A stretch of DNA of 64,000 nt, taken from positions 372,001 to 436,000 of the forward strand of contig JABYQS010000006.1 of the NCBI GenBank assembly GCA_022592435.1, in the 5' to 3' direction. Positions 9,683 through 21,400 of this stretch are shown here, piece by piece (within the stretch, counting starts at the first letter, position 1; the number at the start of each line of letters is the position of its first letter). The notes under the pieces are model-generated. The model was not told the origin of the DNA. It saw only the letters and a program-made list of their open reading frames with translations, and did not search any database. This stretch comes from Cerioporus squamosus (taxonomy: Eukaryota; Basidiomycota; Agaricomycetes; Polyporales; Polyporaceae). Both the position numbers and the translations under genes were made by a program.

Positions 9683-12600
9683 ATGCCTCCCGGCTGTCAG
9701 AAGAAAGCTGCTGTTAGTCTCCAGTTTGACATGCATTCGTAATCTTGTTCTCACCCGCCGCGCAGATTGAGCTCGACAAGCACGACTTCTCGGATGTTGC
9801 GCTCCAACTCCAGGCGGAGTCTGCCTTTAGCAGCCCCAGCTCGTCCGCTCTGCTAAGCGAGCATACACCTCAAAATGTCACAGAGTGCTCAGAGCGGGCG
9901 GAGTCTGCCTGGCGGCCACCCATGAAGGTTAGCGGTACAGCACCGTCTGAGTCTGGGCTAATGGTGCGTAGAGAGGTTGTCAAGGCACAGTTGGCACAAG
10001 AGTTGGCTTCGCGTCAGTGGACGTCCTCCGATCTCGTCAGCCATTCCTTTGGGGACTTGGTGCCGCTGCAGCTCGCTGCCCGCATCCTCTACCTCTTCCT
10101 GTTGCACGCGGTCCTAGCTGTTGCCACCAAGGAGTCACCGAACGAGGACATGCCTGTGGAAGCATGGGCCGATATTTGCGCTCGCGCTGTCTTCTTGACT
10201 GCCCTACAGCAAGGCGACGTCGAGGATACAGCAGTCGACCAGCTGCCTACCGATGGTTATGTGTGGCGCTGGCATCCATGCTTCTACACCAGCACGGAGA
10301 AACACACCGTGGACTTTCTCAACGTCGTGGGAGTCCTGGCGTATGTTTGTGCCTGGTCCGTTGACAACACTTTCGATCGCCATCTCCCCGCGGTTCGATT
10401 CAGCACCATACCTAATCCTCTGTTAGCGTTTCCGCTTCCCCATGGTAAGCAAGATGTGCGCCCGGACCTAGTCGCCCTGCCTTACACGGCCTTCCGCAAA
10501 TCGCAACCGTCGGACACCGCATCCAATCTTATGGAAACCACACGCATCCTCCCATTCATCCTCGCTGACTTCCCAAACGTCTTTTCGTATGCCCGTAACC
10601 CGGAGGTCGACGTTCCAAAGGCTCCAGAGGATCCCATCCCTCCCCTTCAGGTCATGTCGCACGGCTCGTCAACCTTCATCTCCATCTCCACCTCAACCTC
10701 AGACCCGTTCACGGAGTTACATGAGCAGCTCTCTCTTCTATCACAGCCTGCAACGCATCCAATCGATCTCTCCTCCGAGCTACAGGCTATGTTTGACGCC
10801 GACAAGCTCGATGTCTCGTACGCTTGCTGGCCCAGCATCCTCCTTTCCGGCGAGAACAAGCAGTCGGATATCCGCTCAGGCATCCTGCAGGAGCTGGTCT
10901 ACATGCAGCAACAGCGATGTACGCGGCCGCATCTACGGTCCGTCCTTGGTCTCGCTTGCACCAGGGACGAGACAGTCTTCCTGCGTGCGGATGCTATAGG
11001 CACCGAACGGTGCCAAATCCGCAACAGGTCTTCTACTGGTGTGGTGGAGCTCATCCAGTTGGTCCTGGGACTCACCCTGGCGAATGACGAGCGCTTGGGG
11101 GTTCACCCGGCCTTTGTGTTCCAGGATGTCACCAGGCCGTTCTCCTCCTCCAAGGGGGCCCAGGCTATGCCATACCGCTACCGGCAAGCGGTTTACATGG
11201 ATACTGGTGCTGACTCGGCGTCCGGAGAAGCGACTCGATTCTATCTCGACCATCTTGTGGACAATCGTGGATCTCTCACTGGGCGTCACACGGTCGTCTG
11301 GTCGGCCTTCAGGGAGGTTGACGCTTGTGACCCGTCAATCTGCGAAGAACATCTCGGCGGGGGCGATCGCGTCTTTGTGGGACCCTATGCCTTGAAGATG
11401 TACTATGCCGACGTGGAGACGCGTGCCCAGAAGACGGACATTGAGCAATACGTCAGGAATCACGCCTCCCAGGAGGGCGCGAAGTGTGTTCTGCTTCCGG
11501 ATAAGTGCGTGCGATCCTGACATTCGTCGTCGTTGAGATGCTCATCATTCGTTCGCAGGACATGGCGCCTGGAGAAAGTCCATCGATCCGTTCGAGGATT
11601 CGCGTTTGAAAACCTCATACCCGAAACGGTCCGCAGAAAGATGACCATACGCCAAGAAGTTGTGTCCGTGTCGCCGCTCAAGCGAACTCTCGCTCAGTAC
11701 CAGAGTGTTGCGGAGGTGGCAAGGGCTATCGCAGATGTGTATTGAGGCGTGTATCCATTTCTTTGACCAGGATGCCTTTGTTGACGGTGACCGCATATAG
11801 CTGTCCAGTGGCTCTATACCATCGGTCTCTTGAAACGGGACATCAGCAACGGAAATATACTGCTAGCGCTGGAGGAGCCTTCGATTTTCATAAAGCCACT
11901 GGAGCGCACCTTCCTTCCGTCATCTGGAGAACCTCCGACAACGATCGGGCTGGTGCGACGCAAAAAGCATGAACCCGCTGGAGTCATAGGTCTCCTTCAT
12001 GATCTCGACAGGGCAGGAGGCGTAATCCCCCCTATAGAGGTGAGACGCACACTGAAAATAGTTCACGCGGTGTGCTCACGTTCGTTCGACATAGGACCGT
12101 AGTCCTGCCGTGATGAAGTTCCGAACGGTAGGTTGGTTCCTGATGTCTCCCTCTGATTCACACACTTATTGCGAGCAGGGAACGCCTCCGTACATGTCCA
12201 TTGAAGTCCTGCTGGGTTCGTTTCGTTTCCATCGGGTTCAGAACGATGTGAGTTCCATCCTGTCCAATCATGGGCATACTTATGACGCAAATGCTCGCAG
12301 ATGCAGAGCATCTTCTATGTCGCCTACCTCTTCGCATTCACCTATGATGCACCTGCTACGTCCACCCACCCCTTAGAGAACCCCTCGCATGGATACTGCT
12401 GGCCAGATGCGGTAAATAACTGGGCGTTCGGTCCGAGCCTAGAACTGCTCGGGTTGCCAAAATCTGGATTTTTCGCGACTAGAGACAAGTGGTTGGATCT
12501 CTTCGAGCGGAAGACCCTTAAGTATTGGAAGGAGGAGTCGCTGCACAAGAGGGCTTTAAGGGAGCTATTGGTGACACTGCACGATCATTGCTTATGGGTC

Positions 12601-12723
12601 GGGCAGGACGACGCAGACGAGGTATGTGGCGGCCTCGAGGTGTTTCACATGAACCGCAAAGCAGTTCCGTCGCGCGCAACTGATCTGCTAGATCAGCTCT
12701 TTGGTACGTCTATTATCCCGTAA
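9683..12723 (+). CDS. FunK1-type protein kinase (fungus-specific family)
   Basis: Member of the FunK1 kinase family, expanded in multicellular basidiomycetes and of unknown signalling role. Seven exons join in phase: 9683-9712, 9766-11504, 11559-11736, 11809-12039, 12095-12127, 12179-12247 and 12301-12723, giving 900 residues. Family landmarks are the catalytic-loop block LLKRDISNGNILL (about residues 656-668), the metal-binding equivalent GLLHDLD, the activation-segment block FRTGTPPYMSIEVL, and QSIFYVAYLFAFTYD. The usual HRD histidine is a lysine here, while the catalytic Asp and Asn remain. The short first exon (10 codons) was chosen because no in-frame ATG precedes exon 2. The N-terminal 600 residues show no other domain. 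It lies between a working nitrilase and its pseudogene. Confidence 0.85.
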
Positions 12724-12914
12724 TGCAGCCATAGGTCGTGCTGACAGGTTGTCAGCGGAGAAGCAGAGCTCTATCGTCTCCCGGCGTAGACCATCAAGTA
12801 GAGGGACATCCGTCCGTTTGTTCCAATCGCTCATGCACGATGTCATCACAGCGAACACTTTGTAGGGGCGGGGATTCGGTGCCGTCAGTACATCTACCGG
12901 ACTCCATCGAACCA

Positions 12915-13399
12915 ACGGTCACGCCTTCGCGCGGTTGACCAAGCACGACTCAGACTGGAACACTTCGAGATAAGTCATGAGCATCGTTCTGCGTATACCC
13001 AATTCGCCCTTGTACCGGTCGTACGCTTCCACTGGCAGTGAGGATCACGTCCTCCGGCTCCCACTCCTTGCTGCCGGGGATGGTCAGGTCGCGGGGCTAG
13101 TCGTTCTCTTGTGCGAACTGACACGCGGAGACGACGAAGCATCGGCCTTCGAGGGAGCTTCCAGTGCTTCGCGAAGTACTCAACCCTTCTCCGAATTCAC
13201 GAATTCCGTAACCACTGCGCAGGGTGTCATCGTCTCGCTCGAAGGCTGATGTCTGTACACCCAATGCCTTTGGGAACACGGCGAGCTGCTGGACGTCCCG
13301 TGCCTTGGCAAGACCGGTCAACCTCTTGGACTTGTCCAGGTACTCGGGGAGTGAGACGGTAGCGGCCTAGACCCCAGACGCCCTGATAGTGTTAGCCAT
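12915..13399 (-). pseudogene. Decayed nitrilase copy
   Basis: Base-by-base similarity to the nitrilase at 7970-9199 can be followed from its 3' end (about 12915) to the start-codon context; the bases around the relic ATG at 13399-13397 match those around 9199. The copy is about 485 bp against 1,230 bp, so internal segments are deleted. It carries in-frame stops and frameshifts. The catalytic Glu codon in the FPEAL block is now Lys (AVFPKALG), and the Lys and Cys blocks are gone. The recognisable EGRCFVVSACQFAQEND stretch survives. It looks like a dead duplicate separated from its parent by the FunK1 gene. Confidence 0.85.
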
Positions 13400-13705
13400 T
13401 CACTTATGTAGCGAGCAGCGTAGGGGACGAAGAACATGCTATATTGGTCAACTCCTCACGACCGCGTCATATTTTCTGGTGGAGACATGGCCTTCACCTC
13501 AGCTTGCGACCGTGTCCTCCCTGACAACATCGCGGGCCGCAGAGCTCTCTTTCCAGTGGGAGCGCTCCCTGACAAACGCGGATGGGAGTTACTGGGCGTA
13601 GCTCCTTCGCGCCACGTCAAGCCGCTCGAGATGTAGGAACAATACCGGTATCACACGCACGGACTGTATCTGTAGAAGGGGTGAAGTAGCTCTCGACGGC
13701 ATAGA
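13400..13705. other. Short intergenic region upstream of the nitrilase pseudogene
   Basis: About 300 bases between the pseudogene start and the 3' end of the mS35 gene. Nothing recognisable; presumably remnants of the duplicated nitrilase promoter plus the mS35 3' untranslated region. Confidence 0.4.
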
Positions 13706-14635
13706 TTATGCACTCGCGGAAGGCTCAGGCGCGGCCTGAGGGTTTGCCACAGGCAGCCACTCCTTCGGGAAGTCTCTAATGGACGGTCTATGTGTCTGCT
13801 TGCCATAGATGTGCCCCCCTTTCTTCGCCTTGCGCGTCTTTGCCTCCACATGCCGGGTGTCGACGGGAATGTCGGCGAACTTCTCTTCCTTGAGATCCTG
13901 CAACACCCGTTCAATACCGGCGCGACGTAGCAAGAATGGCGCGATGAAGACACGTACGTTCGCAGCCACCAACAGACGATCGAGCGTGTCGCTCGCCCAC
14001 TTCAGGTTCATGGCCCCCTTCGGGAAGTCCTCGCAGGCAATCTTGAAGAACCCGTGCTCAGACCCGCTCTCCGCCGGCCCAATACCGGAGTCCGCGGGAG
14101 GGTGCGGTGTCCATCGGACGCCTGCGAGGACCTTGAACTTATGGATGGCATCCGCATTCTTGAGCGGAGCTGTGCGACCGGGACGACGATGGTACGCTTC
14201 ACAGCAGCGGGGTGCTGTTCTCCGCCGTAGGAGATGGTGCGTATTACTAGTGGATTAGAGGCGTCTGGGGGTACGAAAGGCTTGCGGTATGCTGAACTCC
14301 GCACGTCAGACGGTGTGGGACCCACGACCAAAGGTGTACGCACCGACGAGCTTGGGCATCTCGTGCTCAATTAGTCGAAGGTAGTATAGCATCTCCCTCT
14401 GCTGCTGCAGGTACTTGTGCATTGGCTCCGGGGCATCGTCCTCCGCCGGACGCTGGTCCATCAGCGCATCCTCGTCGATTGGAAGCGGCTCCAGGTTAGG
14501 GACAGTGCGCCTTGCTTTAGTCGGAGCGGCTGAGGCTGCGGCTTGCTGACGCGCAGCGAGCACAGAACATGTGTGGAAGTGTCTTGGTCGGAAGATGGGG
14601 GCGAGGGCGGCCCTGCAAGAGCGCGAGAGAGCCAT
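13706..14635 (-). CDS. RSM24: Mitochondrial small-subunit ribosomal protein mS35 (Rsm24-like)
   Basis: Component of the mitochondrial 37S ribosomal subunit. The start at 14635 gives a basic, Arg/Ala-rich targeting leader (MALSRSCRAALAPIFRPRHF), followed by the family core: helix MLYYLRLIEHEMPKLV, VIRTISYGGEQHPA, FKVLAGVRWTP, FFKIACEDFPKGAMNLKW and ASDTLDRLLVAAN, then a basic tail (RKAKKGGHIYGK). Intron 13957-13898 is 60 nt with no stop, so the uninterrupted frame contains a false 20-residue insertion before DLKEEKFADIP. The gene diverges from the DUF866 gene across only 172 bp. Identification rests on remembered family blocks. Confidence 0.82.
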
Positions 14636-14807
14636 TGCGCCGAGGACCAGCTGGACGAGGAGGCGGAGGCACAACTCGCGCTCACACAAACTCGACGAAA
14701 GCTGGCGGGCGCTACCGACCAGATGCGATCGGGAAGCTCTCCATGTCCGCTTTAGGTAGTCGCATACTGGTCACTTTCTTACCATCACCTCGCCAGGACC
14801 CAGCACT
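14636..14807. promoter_or_regulatory. Compact bidirectional promoter, mS35 / DUF866 protein
   Basis: Only 172 bases separate the two divergent start codons. No TATA box is visible in either direction, fitting the TATA-less type of housekeeping promoter. Both 5' untranslated regions must be short or overlap. Confidence 0.6.
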
Positions 14808-15578
14808 ATGGTTGTGAGTGCGATCGCGGTGCTTGCGCAGTGAATACCGTAGTTGACCGTGGCGAAAGCGTTTACTGCTCTCTATCAAAGCTGATCTCGA
14901 GAACGTCACCGACCTCGTACCGGCTTCGGATGACTTTGAGTACTTCTTCAAGGTAAGGGTTCCGTCCACACCACAAACGCTTCCTAGACTGACATGTACA
15001 ACCGTGCTTTTAGGTGAAGTGCACAAGCTGCAATGAGGAACATCCAAAGCTCGTCACCGTGAACCGGCTGGTATGCCGCCGTTCTCACCGGCGGCGTCGC
15101 ACCGCGCACTGAAGCTATTCTGTGCTCCTCAGGAAGAACGCGAAGTGACTACCGGCAAAGGCAGCACGGCACACTTCGTATGGAGATGCGGCCTGTGTAA
15201 GAGGGAGTCGTCTGCCAAGTTCGAACCCGGCGAGAAGCCCAAGCCATACACCGCGGATGCGAACGGCCAGTTTGCTCCATTCTTGACCGTCGACTGCCGT
15301 GGTCTGGAATTCACTGGGTTTGACCCGAAGGTGAGTCTTCTGTCAGCTCCGTGCGAACAGCTGATCAATATCGCCGACACAGGGCATCTGGAAGTGCGTT
15401 GGTACGGAGTCCGGAACGCCGTTCTCGGAGGTCGATCTCGAGGAGGGAGAATGGGTCGACTACGACGAGAAGGTAGGACTGGCTGCTGGCATACCGTGTC
15501 GGTACTGATGAAGGACATTCACAGTCTGCCTTGCCCGTCGGAGTCTCCAACGTGGAGAGCAAGTGGACAAGAGCATGA
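14808..15578 (+). CDS. CXXC zinc-binding protein, DUF866 (UPF0587) family
   Basis: Small conserved eukaryotic zinc protein related to human CZIB (C1orf123); biochemical role not settled. Exon 1 codes only for Met-Val, then a GTGAGT intron; the rest reads MV-RLLLSIKADLENVTDLVP. Two metal-binding pairs are visible, CTSC (about residues 33-36) and CGLC (about 68-71), separated by a beta-rich segment. The later blocks KFEPGEKPKPYT, TVDCRGLEFTGFDPKG and EGEWVDYDEK are diagnostic. Total length of about 160 residues is the family norm. The stop TGA is at 15576-15578. Its promoter is shared with mS35. Confidence 0.9.
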
Positions 15579-15759
15579 GTTGCGGGCGTGATTGCGACGA
15601 CGACAAGTTACAACCGGCAATGTGTACACTATGGGTTTTCTTGCGGATCGATGTTTTCCGAGCACAGATGAACCGAGCAATGATAAGGTGCGTTAGGATA
15701 TACAGGGTATCAGTAATGTCCTCGACAAATAGCGACGAGAATCCACGATCCATGGCAGT

Positions 15760-18172
15760 TCAACCTGCTGGGCCTACATCGTCGGCACGGCCTTCCGCAC
15801 CAGCCTTCACCTGGGCACCGTCCTTCCCCTCCGACGACTTCGCTTCTTGGGACGGACCTGTTTCTCCCTCCCCCGACTTCTGACCCGTGTCATCCTTCGT
15901 TTCCTTCCGCCCGTGGTCGTGCGACCGTCGTCGACACTTTCGCCCTTCAAGGATCTCTCGCTTCCAGGATGTATCTTCGTGCCCTTCGCTGTTGGGAAGT
16001 GCACCAGCGACTCGCTTCGCCGCGGTCGCAGTCTCCTCTTTGACCGTCTTGAGCACCTCCGCCTGCTTCTTCTTGAACTTCGTAAGATGTTCGATGCTGG
16101 CACGGACCGGCGTGTGAGTACATTAAGAAACCCTATGCAAGACAAGGAGGACGTACCCCCACAGTGCAAGTTCCGCTTTGCTGATTTCCACTTTGCTCAT
16201 GTCCACGCCTCGCTCCTCTAGTACGGAGATGAACTTGCGGAAGTGCTGCGTTGACATCCGGGTAAGTTCGGATGTTCCCTAACGACAGTCGCATGCTTAC
16301 CTCTATCGATGTTCTGCGAAGGTGAATGACCACGTTGAGCAATAACTTCTCGAGCTCTACACAATCGAAGGATATTTGCGCACCGATAGTGCCCCGACAG
16401 CGGGGATAACGTATGGATGAGGCCGTCGTGAACGGAGATCAGCCCCGCGGAAGTGACCAGACCGCCGGCTAGAAACGATGAGTGCTGGAAGGTACCCGAT
16501 ACTGGTGATAGTGGTGAGAGCTGTCAGCTGCAAGGGGCTGCCGAGGTATAACCTACCTTTGATGCCTATGAAGATATTGACTACACGCGGATACAGCGTC
16601 AGTACTTGATGCAGTTTTCCGAAGGTCAAACGCACAGTTCTTGTCCTGCAAGCGGTCAGTGACGCGTCTCGATGGAAGGTATGAGGGTACTAACGGAGAC
16701 ATATATCCAGGTGTTCCGCTTGATAGTCTTCCTAAGCAGCCGGTCAAGCAGACCTCTGATCGTGAAGTTCTTCTGCAGCACCCTCTTCACCGGGTTCCTC
16801 GACTGCTTCTGCAGGCCGACGTAGTGCATCATCGCATTCTCATCCTCTCCTGACAGTGAGGACGCCGACGAGCCTGAACTCGAGGGCGAAGACGGCGCGA
16901 AGCTGTGCCGCGTTACCGAGGTAGAAGTTCCTGGAGTAGGTTCGTCGAAGGGCACGATGCCTTTTCCCCCACCCGCGTCCTTCCACCGTCCAGCGGTGGT
17001 GTCGACGAGCTGCCCGTTCCGCGCCCAGCGAAGCTTCCCTTCACTATCGATAGTTACCAGGTAGTTCAGACCTATCATTCGACCACCTGAGCGACCGGAC
17101 GTTGTCACCGTGCGACGCCTCACTTACGTTGGGTGGGTGAGAGGTACGTGATGCGCTGAGGAACGGTGTTTCGTCAGTCGGCGGGATGCCGACCAGCCGG
17201 GAGATGCATACTCACCTCCTTCTCGAGCTGCTCGCGCGGGCACTCAGGGAGCGACAAGTCCTTGCCCCCTCCACAGTCGAGCCTGAGTCAATTCAGCTCC
17301 AGGATTGTGGTGTTGATACGAAGAGACTTGAGCGTACCACTTGAAGAAGTTCTCCTCGGTGTCCTCCTGCTTCCAACGTGCATGGTAGTACTGAGTCCCG
17401 TCATCGCGTCAGTCACATGGCCATGAGTCAACAGATCGTATACCTTCACTGCAAAGCAATTAGAGTCATGGATGGTCTGTCACCAAGGGACTCGCGCTTA
17501 CGATTCGAGCCATAACGATGTTTCCTGCAAGGGGTGGTTAACGACACGACCGTGACGTCGACCCAAAGGGCCCAATCATATACGCACCCGTCAATCAACT
17601 CCAACCAATGCTGCGTCTCGAGGTGCTTCCGCGCAGCCTCAGTATGCACGACGTTGTCTCCATCCTGCCCTACCATGTCGTTCCCGTCCTGCAGCCTCCC
17701 CGCCAGGAACGCAGCCCGCTTCCACCTGTCCCGACTCGTGTTCTTGCCCTGCTCCGCGGCATCTCTGTCGACCTGGAACGTGGTTGTGGTTAACGACGAC
17801 CGATTCGTGGAATGCAAAGTCTTGGCACGGCAGGTACGATCGGACGTGACGGTGGCGCACCTTCATCCGCGCATGGACGGCGAGGTCCGTCCAGAGGAAA
17901 TCAGGGCCGAGGTACTTCTTGTGCATCCTCTTGCGCCATGCCTTCTGGATGCGCACGGCTGCGTTCTGTCGCGCGATCTCCGCGAGTTGCTCTTCAGAGC
18001 TCGGCTTCCGGAGGGTGTCTTCCAGGGCCTGCATGTCGGATAAGCTATGGAGTGTGGCGGCAGTCCCTTCCACCTGGGCTTTTGGTGTGCTTATAGCAAC
18101 GCATGACGTCATCATATCGTCCCGACTCCCGGGCAAAAGCGGCGAATAGCCTGTGGTATTTCCGGTAGGCAT
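15760..18172 (-). CDS. IQ-motif protein, conserved in fungi, function unknown
   Basis: Multi-exon gene of roughly 550-600 residues. Near the N-terminus lies a calmodulin-binding IQ motif ([13 protein letters not shown]), then the blocks [48 protein letters not shown] and [20 protein letters not shown] globular C-terminal half follows ([55 protein letters not shown]), ending in a highly charged Lys/Glu/Gly tail (stop TGA at 15762-15760). I recognise the arrangement as a widespread fungal IQ-domain protein but know of no assigned function; calcium/calmodulin regulation is inferred from the IQ motif alone. The start at 18172 is the most upstream in-frame ATG and is the least certain part. Confidence 0.75.
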
Positions 18173-18495
18173 ACACTGTGTACATGCATGTATATGCAGG
18201 TTTCCCAGGAGAGATCATAACGTAGTGTCCATGCATCCCAGCCTCTCGATCCGAAGATCCTAATACGATTAAAGTGCTACACGGTGTATGTTGCAGGAAC
18301 GAATGGATATACGGGATGTGCGTGGCCAGACAAACAAAGACATGTGCGGTTGGTACTATAGAGCATGACGGTGGCTATGACGAAGACATGAGAAACGTGA
18401 GGGTGAAGCTCAGACAAGATAGACATGCAACGGTGATGCGGGTGAGATATGCGACATGGGAGTATGACAGAGATACTAGTGGGATCCAGGTCCGT
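18173..18495. other. Intergenic region between BCK1 3' end and the IQ-protein 5' end
   Basis: About 320 bases between two minus-strand genes. AT-richer than its surroundings (ACATGTATATG-like runs near 18180-18200), probably the IQ-protein promoter and the kinase 3' untranslated region. No gene seen. Confidence 0.5.
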
Positions 18496-21400
18496 TTACT
18501 TGAACCCGACGAAGGACCAGCCCGGCTGGAGTTCGAGGTACGTGTGTTTCCGCAGCTCAGCAGCGCTGGGCCGCTCATCGGGATCGCTGGCAGGGAGGTC
18601 AGCAATTCCCCTTAAGTTGTTCCACAAGTAAGGAGTACGTACGCGGCGAAGCACTTCAACCTGAAGTCATCCGCTAACGGAGACAACACGATACCGTCCG
18701 GTACTGGAGGTGCTTGCTTGGTCTGGTAGAGCTGGAATGAGGCATCCCATCAGTACCATGTCAACACCTAGCAACAGTCGGGAGACTCACATGAAGCAAG
18801 ACAGCCATGGCCTCTTGCCCCGACCATGGCCGCTGACCCGTCCACATCTCAAAGACGACGCAACCAACACTCCAGATGTCGATCTTGGAGTTGTAGCCCT
18901 TGCCCTTGGAGTTTACCACCTCGGGAGCCATCCAGAAGACGGTTCCTTGCATGGAGGTGTAGGCAGCAGCCATGTTGATGTCGTCCGTGCGCTTCGAGAT
19001 ACCGAAGTCCGAGATCTTGCAGACGCCGGAGGTCTCGACGAGGATGTTGTCCGCTTTCAGGTCCTGGAGCGAGGGTTAATCCCCACACATACCGTGACAT
19101 TGCGGAGAGAGCACGTACTCGATGCAGGATACCCCGGGAATGGAGGTACTCGAGTCCGCTCAAAATCTGACCAGTGAATGACTTCGTGACTTCTTCGTCA
19201 AAGCGGCCATACTTGCGTAGACAACTCGCGATCGAGCCACCAGGAACGTACTCCAAGAAGCTGCACACAGGCATAAGCCTTCGAAACACCCGTCCGTGAG
19301 ACGCAAAGGGTACTCACATGCTCAAGAACGTCGGCGTCTCCTCGAAACCAAGATACTGCACGATGTGCGGGTGGTCCAGGTCCTTCAGGGTCTCGCTCTC
19401 CAACTTGAGCGCCTCGACGACACTGACTTGCCGCGAATCGTCCTTGTCACTCGCCGTGCGCGGGATCTCGACCTGCTTCACCGCGATCATCTCACCCGTA
19501 GTCGCGTTCAGCGCCAGATACACCCGGCCGTACGTTCCCTTCCCAATGAGCTCACCGCGCACCCAGCGGAATATCGCTACTGGTCAAGTCAGCCTGACTC
19601 CATCAAAACCAAAGAAACCAAAGAAAGACTCACGTTTGGCACCCCCGCCTCCGCCGGGAGACGGATCAGACGACGTCGACGACAGCGGGCCCTTGCCCTG
19701 CTCAGTCGTGACCTCCTCCAGCTTGCTGCCCCACAGCTTCGTGTGTCGCTTGCGCGACAACGGCGCCACGGTCGAACTCTCGCCCCGCGAAGTCCGGTCC
19801 ATCTGCCGCTTGTGCTCCGCGGCGACGACACGGATCGACTTCTTGTGCTTGAAGCGCTGCGGCGTCGGCACAGCAGGGGCTTCCGTCGCTGTCGGCGACG
19901 TACCGCCCGACGGCGCGTCGATAACCGGCTTGTCGAGGTCGTGCTCGGGGAAGTACTCCTCGAGGCGCTCGTACATGACCTCCGGTGGCGGTCGGGGAGC
20001 CCAGGTGACATCGAAGTTATTGTCAAACTTGCTGATGCGGTCCTTGAGCTTCTTCGTCGGCTGTGTGATGGCGGGTGCTCGTCTGGGGGTGCGCGGAGGG
20101 ATGGAGTTAGGGATGTAGTCGGGAGGGCCGGGGAAGCCGGGCGGCGGAGACCTGCCATAGTCGACGTTGCTGGAGGACGCGGCAGCGTTGGGGTCCATGG
20201 AGGGGAAGACAAGAGGTGTGAGAGGGGGACGCGAGGTCGAGGCTGGCTTTTGAACTGGTGTCGCCTGTTGAGATTCCGCAGGCTTTTTCGGCGGCTTCTT
20301 CGCCCAGAAGAGAGTACCGCCCTCGTCGCTGTCCGACTCTCGTCGTCGGCGTTCCGACTCATACTGCTGATGTTGCTGCCATTGATGAGGGTGGACCCTG
20401 ACGACGCCGAAAGAACGGTCGACATGTTGGGCATCTCAACCGTAGGTGGCGGCGTCGGGAGTTGCTGGTTGGGAGGCGGCCTCGGTTTCTGCGGTGGACG
20501 CATGGTTCCCTCGGCCGCGTTCTCGTCAATGAAGCCCTCGAGCCACATGCGGTCATCAGCGCGAACGGTGTGCGACCCGCTGTCTTCATTGATAGCACCA
20601 CGCTTGGCGAAAGCAGTGCCAGGAGGCTCGGTAGGCAATGAGCTGGGCTCGAAACCGTTGCTTGCCGTCCCAGAAGTAGGGCCGTCGACGGGACTGCGTG
20701 GAGGAGTCCGAGGCCCTCGGATTGGATGCACTGCGGTGCCTGTCCCCACACAAGTGTCCGACTGTTGGTCGCCATACACCTGCGGAGGTGGCGCTCTCGG
20801 CGTGTCGTCACGGTACGAATGAATGGAAACATTGGTGCCGTAGCCCTGCCCAGAAGAAAGGGGTATCCTGTGCGATATGGTGTCGTAGGATGTCTCTGAA
20901 TTTTGAGGGGAATGCACGTAGCGTGGCTGGTTGTACGGGGCAGAACTCGACTCGCCATGCGCAGAACGAGGACGAGGGAAGGGATCTTGAGCGGGAGATC
21001 CCAGATAGCTACTGGAAGTCGCAGATGGAAGCCCATACTGACTCCGCATATAGCTGTTTGAGGGAGACAGAGCAGAGCGCGCAACGTCTGGGGAGGGTCC
21101 CAGCTCCGAGTGTGCGGACAAGATGTCGCCTGGTGAGGTGGCACTGGGTAGGGAAGGACCACCCGCAGAACTGCCGCCAGTAGAGGGACGCGTGATCATC
21201 GGCAGTGGTGGCTGAGGAGGAGCTCTTGAGCCACGACCGGGTTGGAGACTGGGCGGATGCTTAAATGCACCCCGCATGTCTGTCATGCTCTTCGCGCCGT
21301 GCCGCATCAAGCTGGGAGGAGATGCAGTCGGAACAGGCTTGGGATCGGCCTTGTTACTCGAATGTTTCCATGTGACAGCCCAATTGCTCGGCACCTGCTT

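Noticed and set aside
19589..20340. Continuation of the 955-codon minus-strand frame as Arg/Ser/Pro-rich protein
   Set aside because: The sensible kinase-linker sequence ([34 protein letters not shown]) lies in another minus-strand frame over the same bases; the long frame is an artefact of GC-rich composition.
19296..20822. Plus-strand 508-codon Arg-rich frame
   Set aside because: Antisense to the Bck1-like kinase domain and linker; no conserved block or splice logic.
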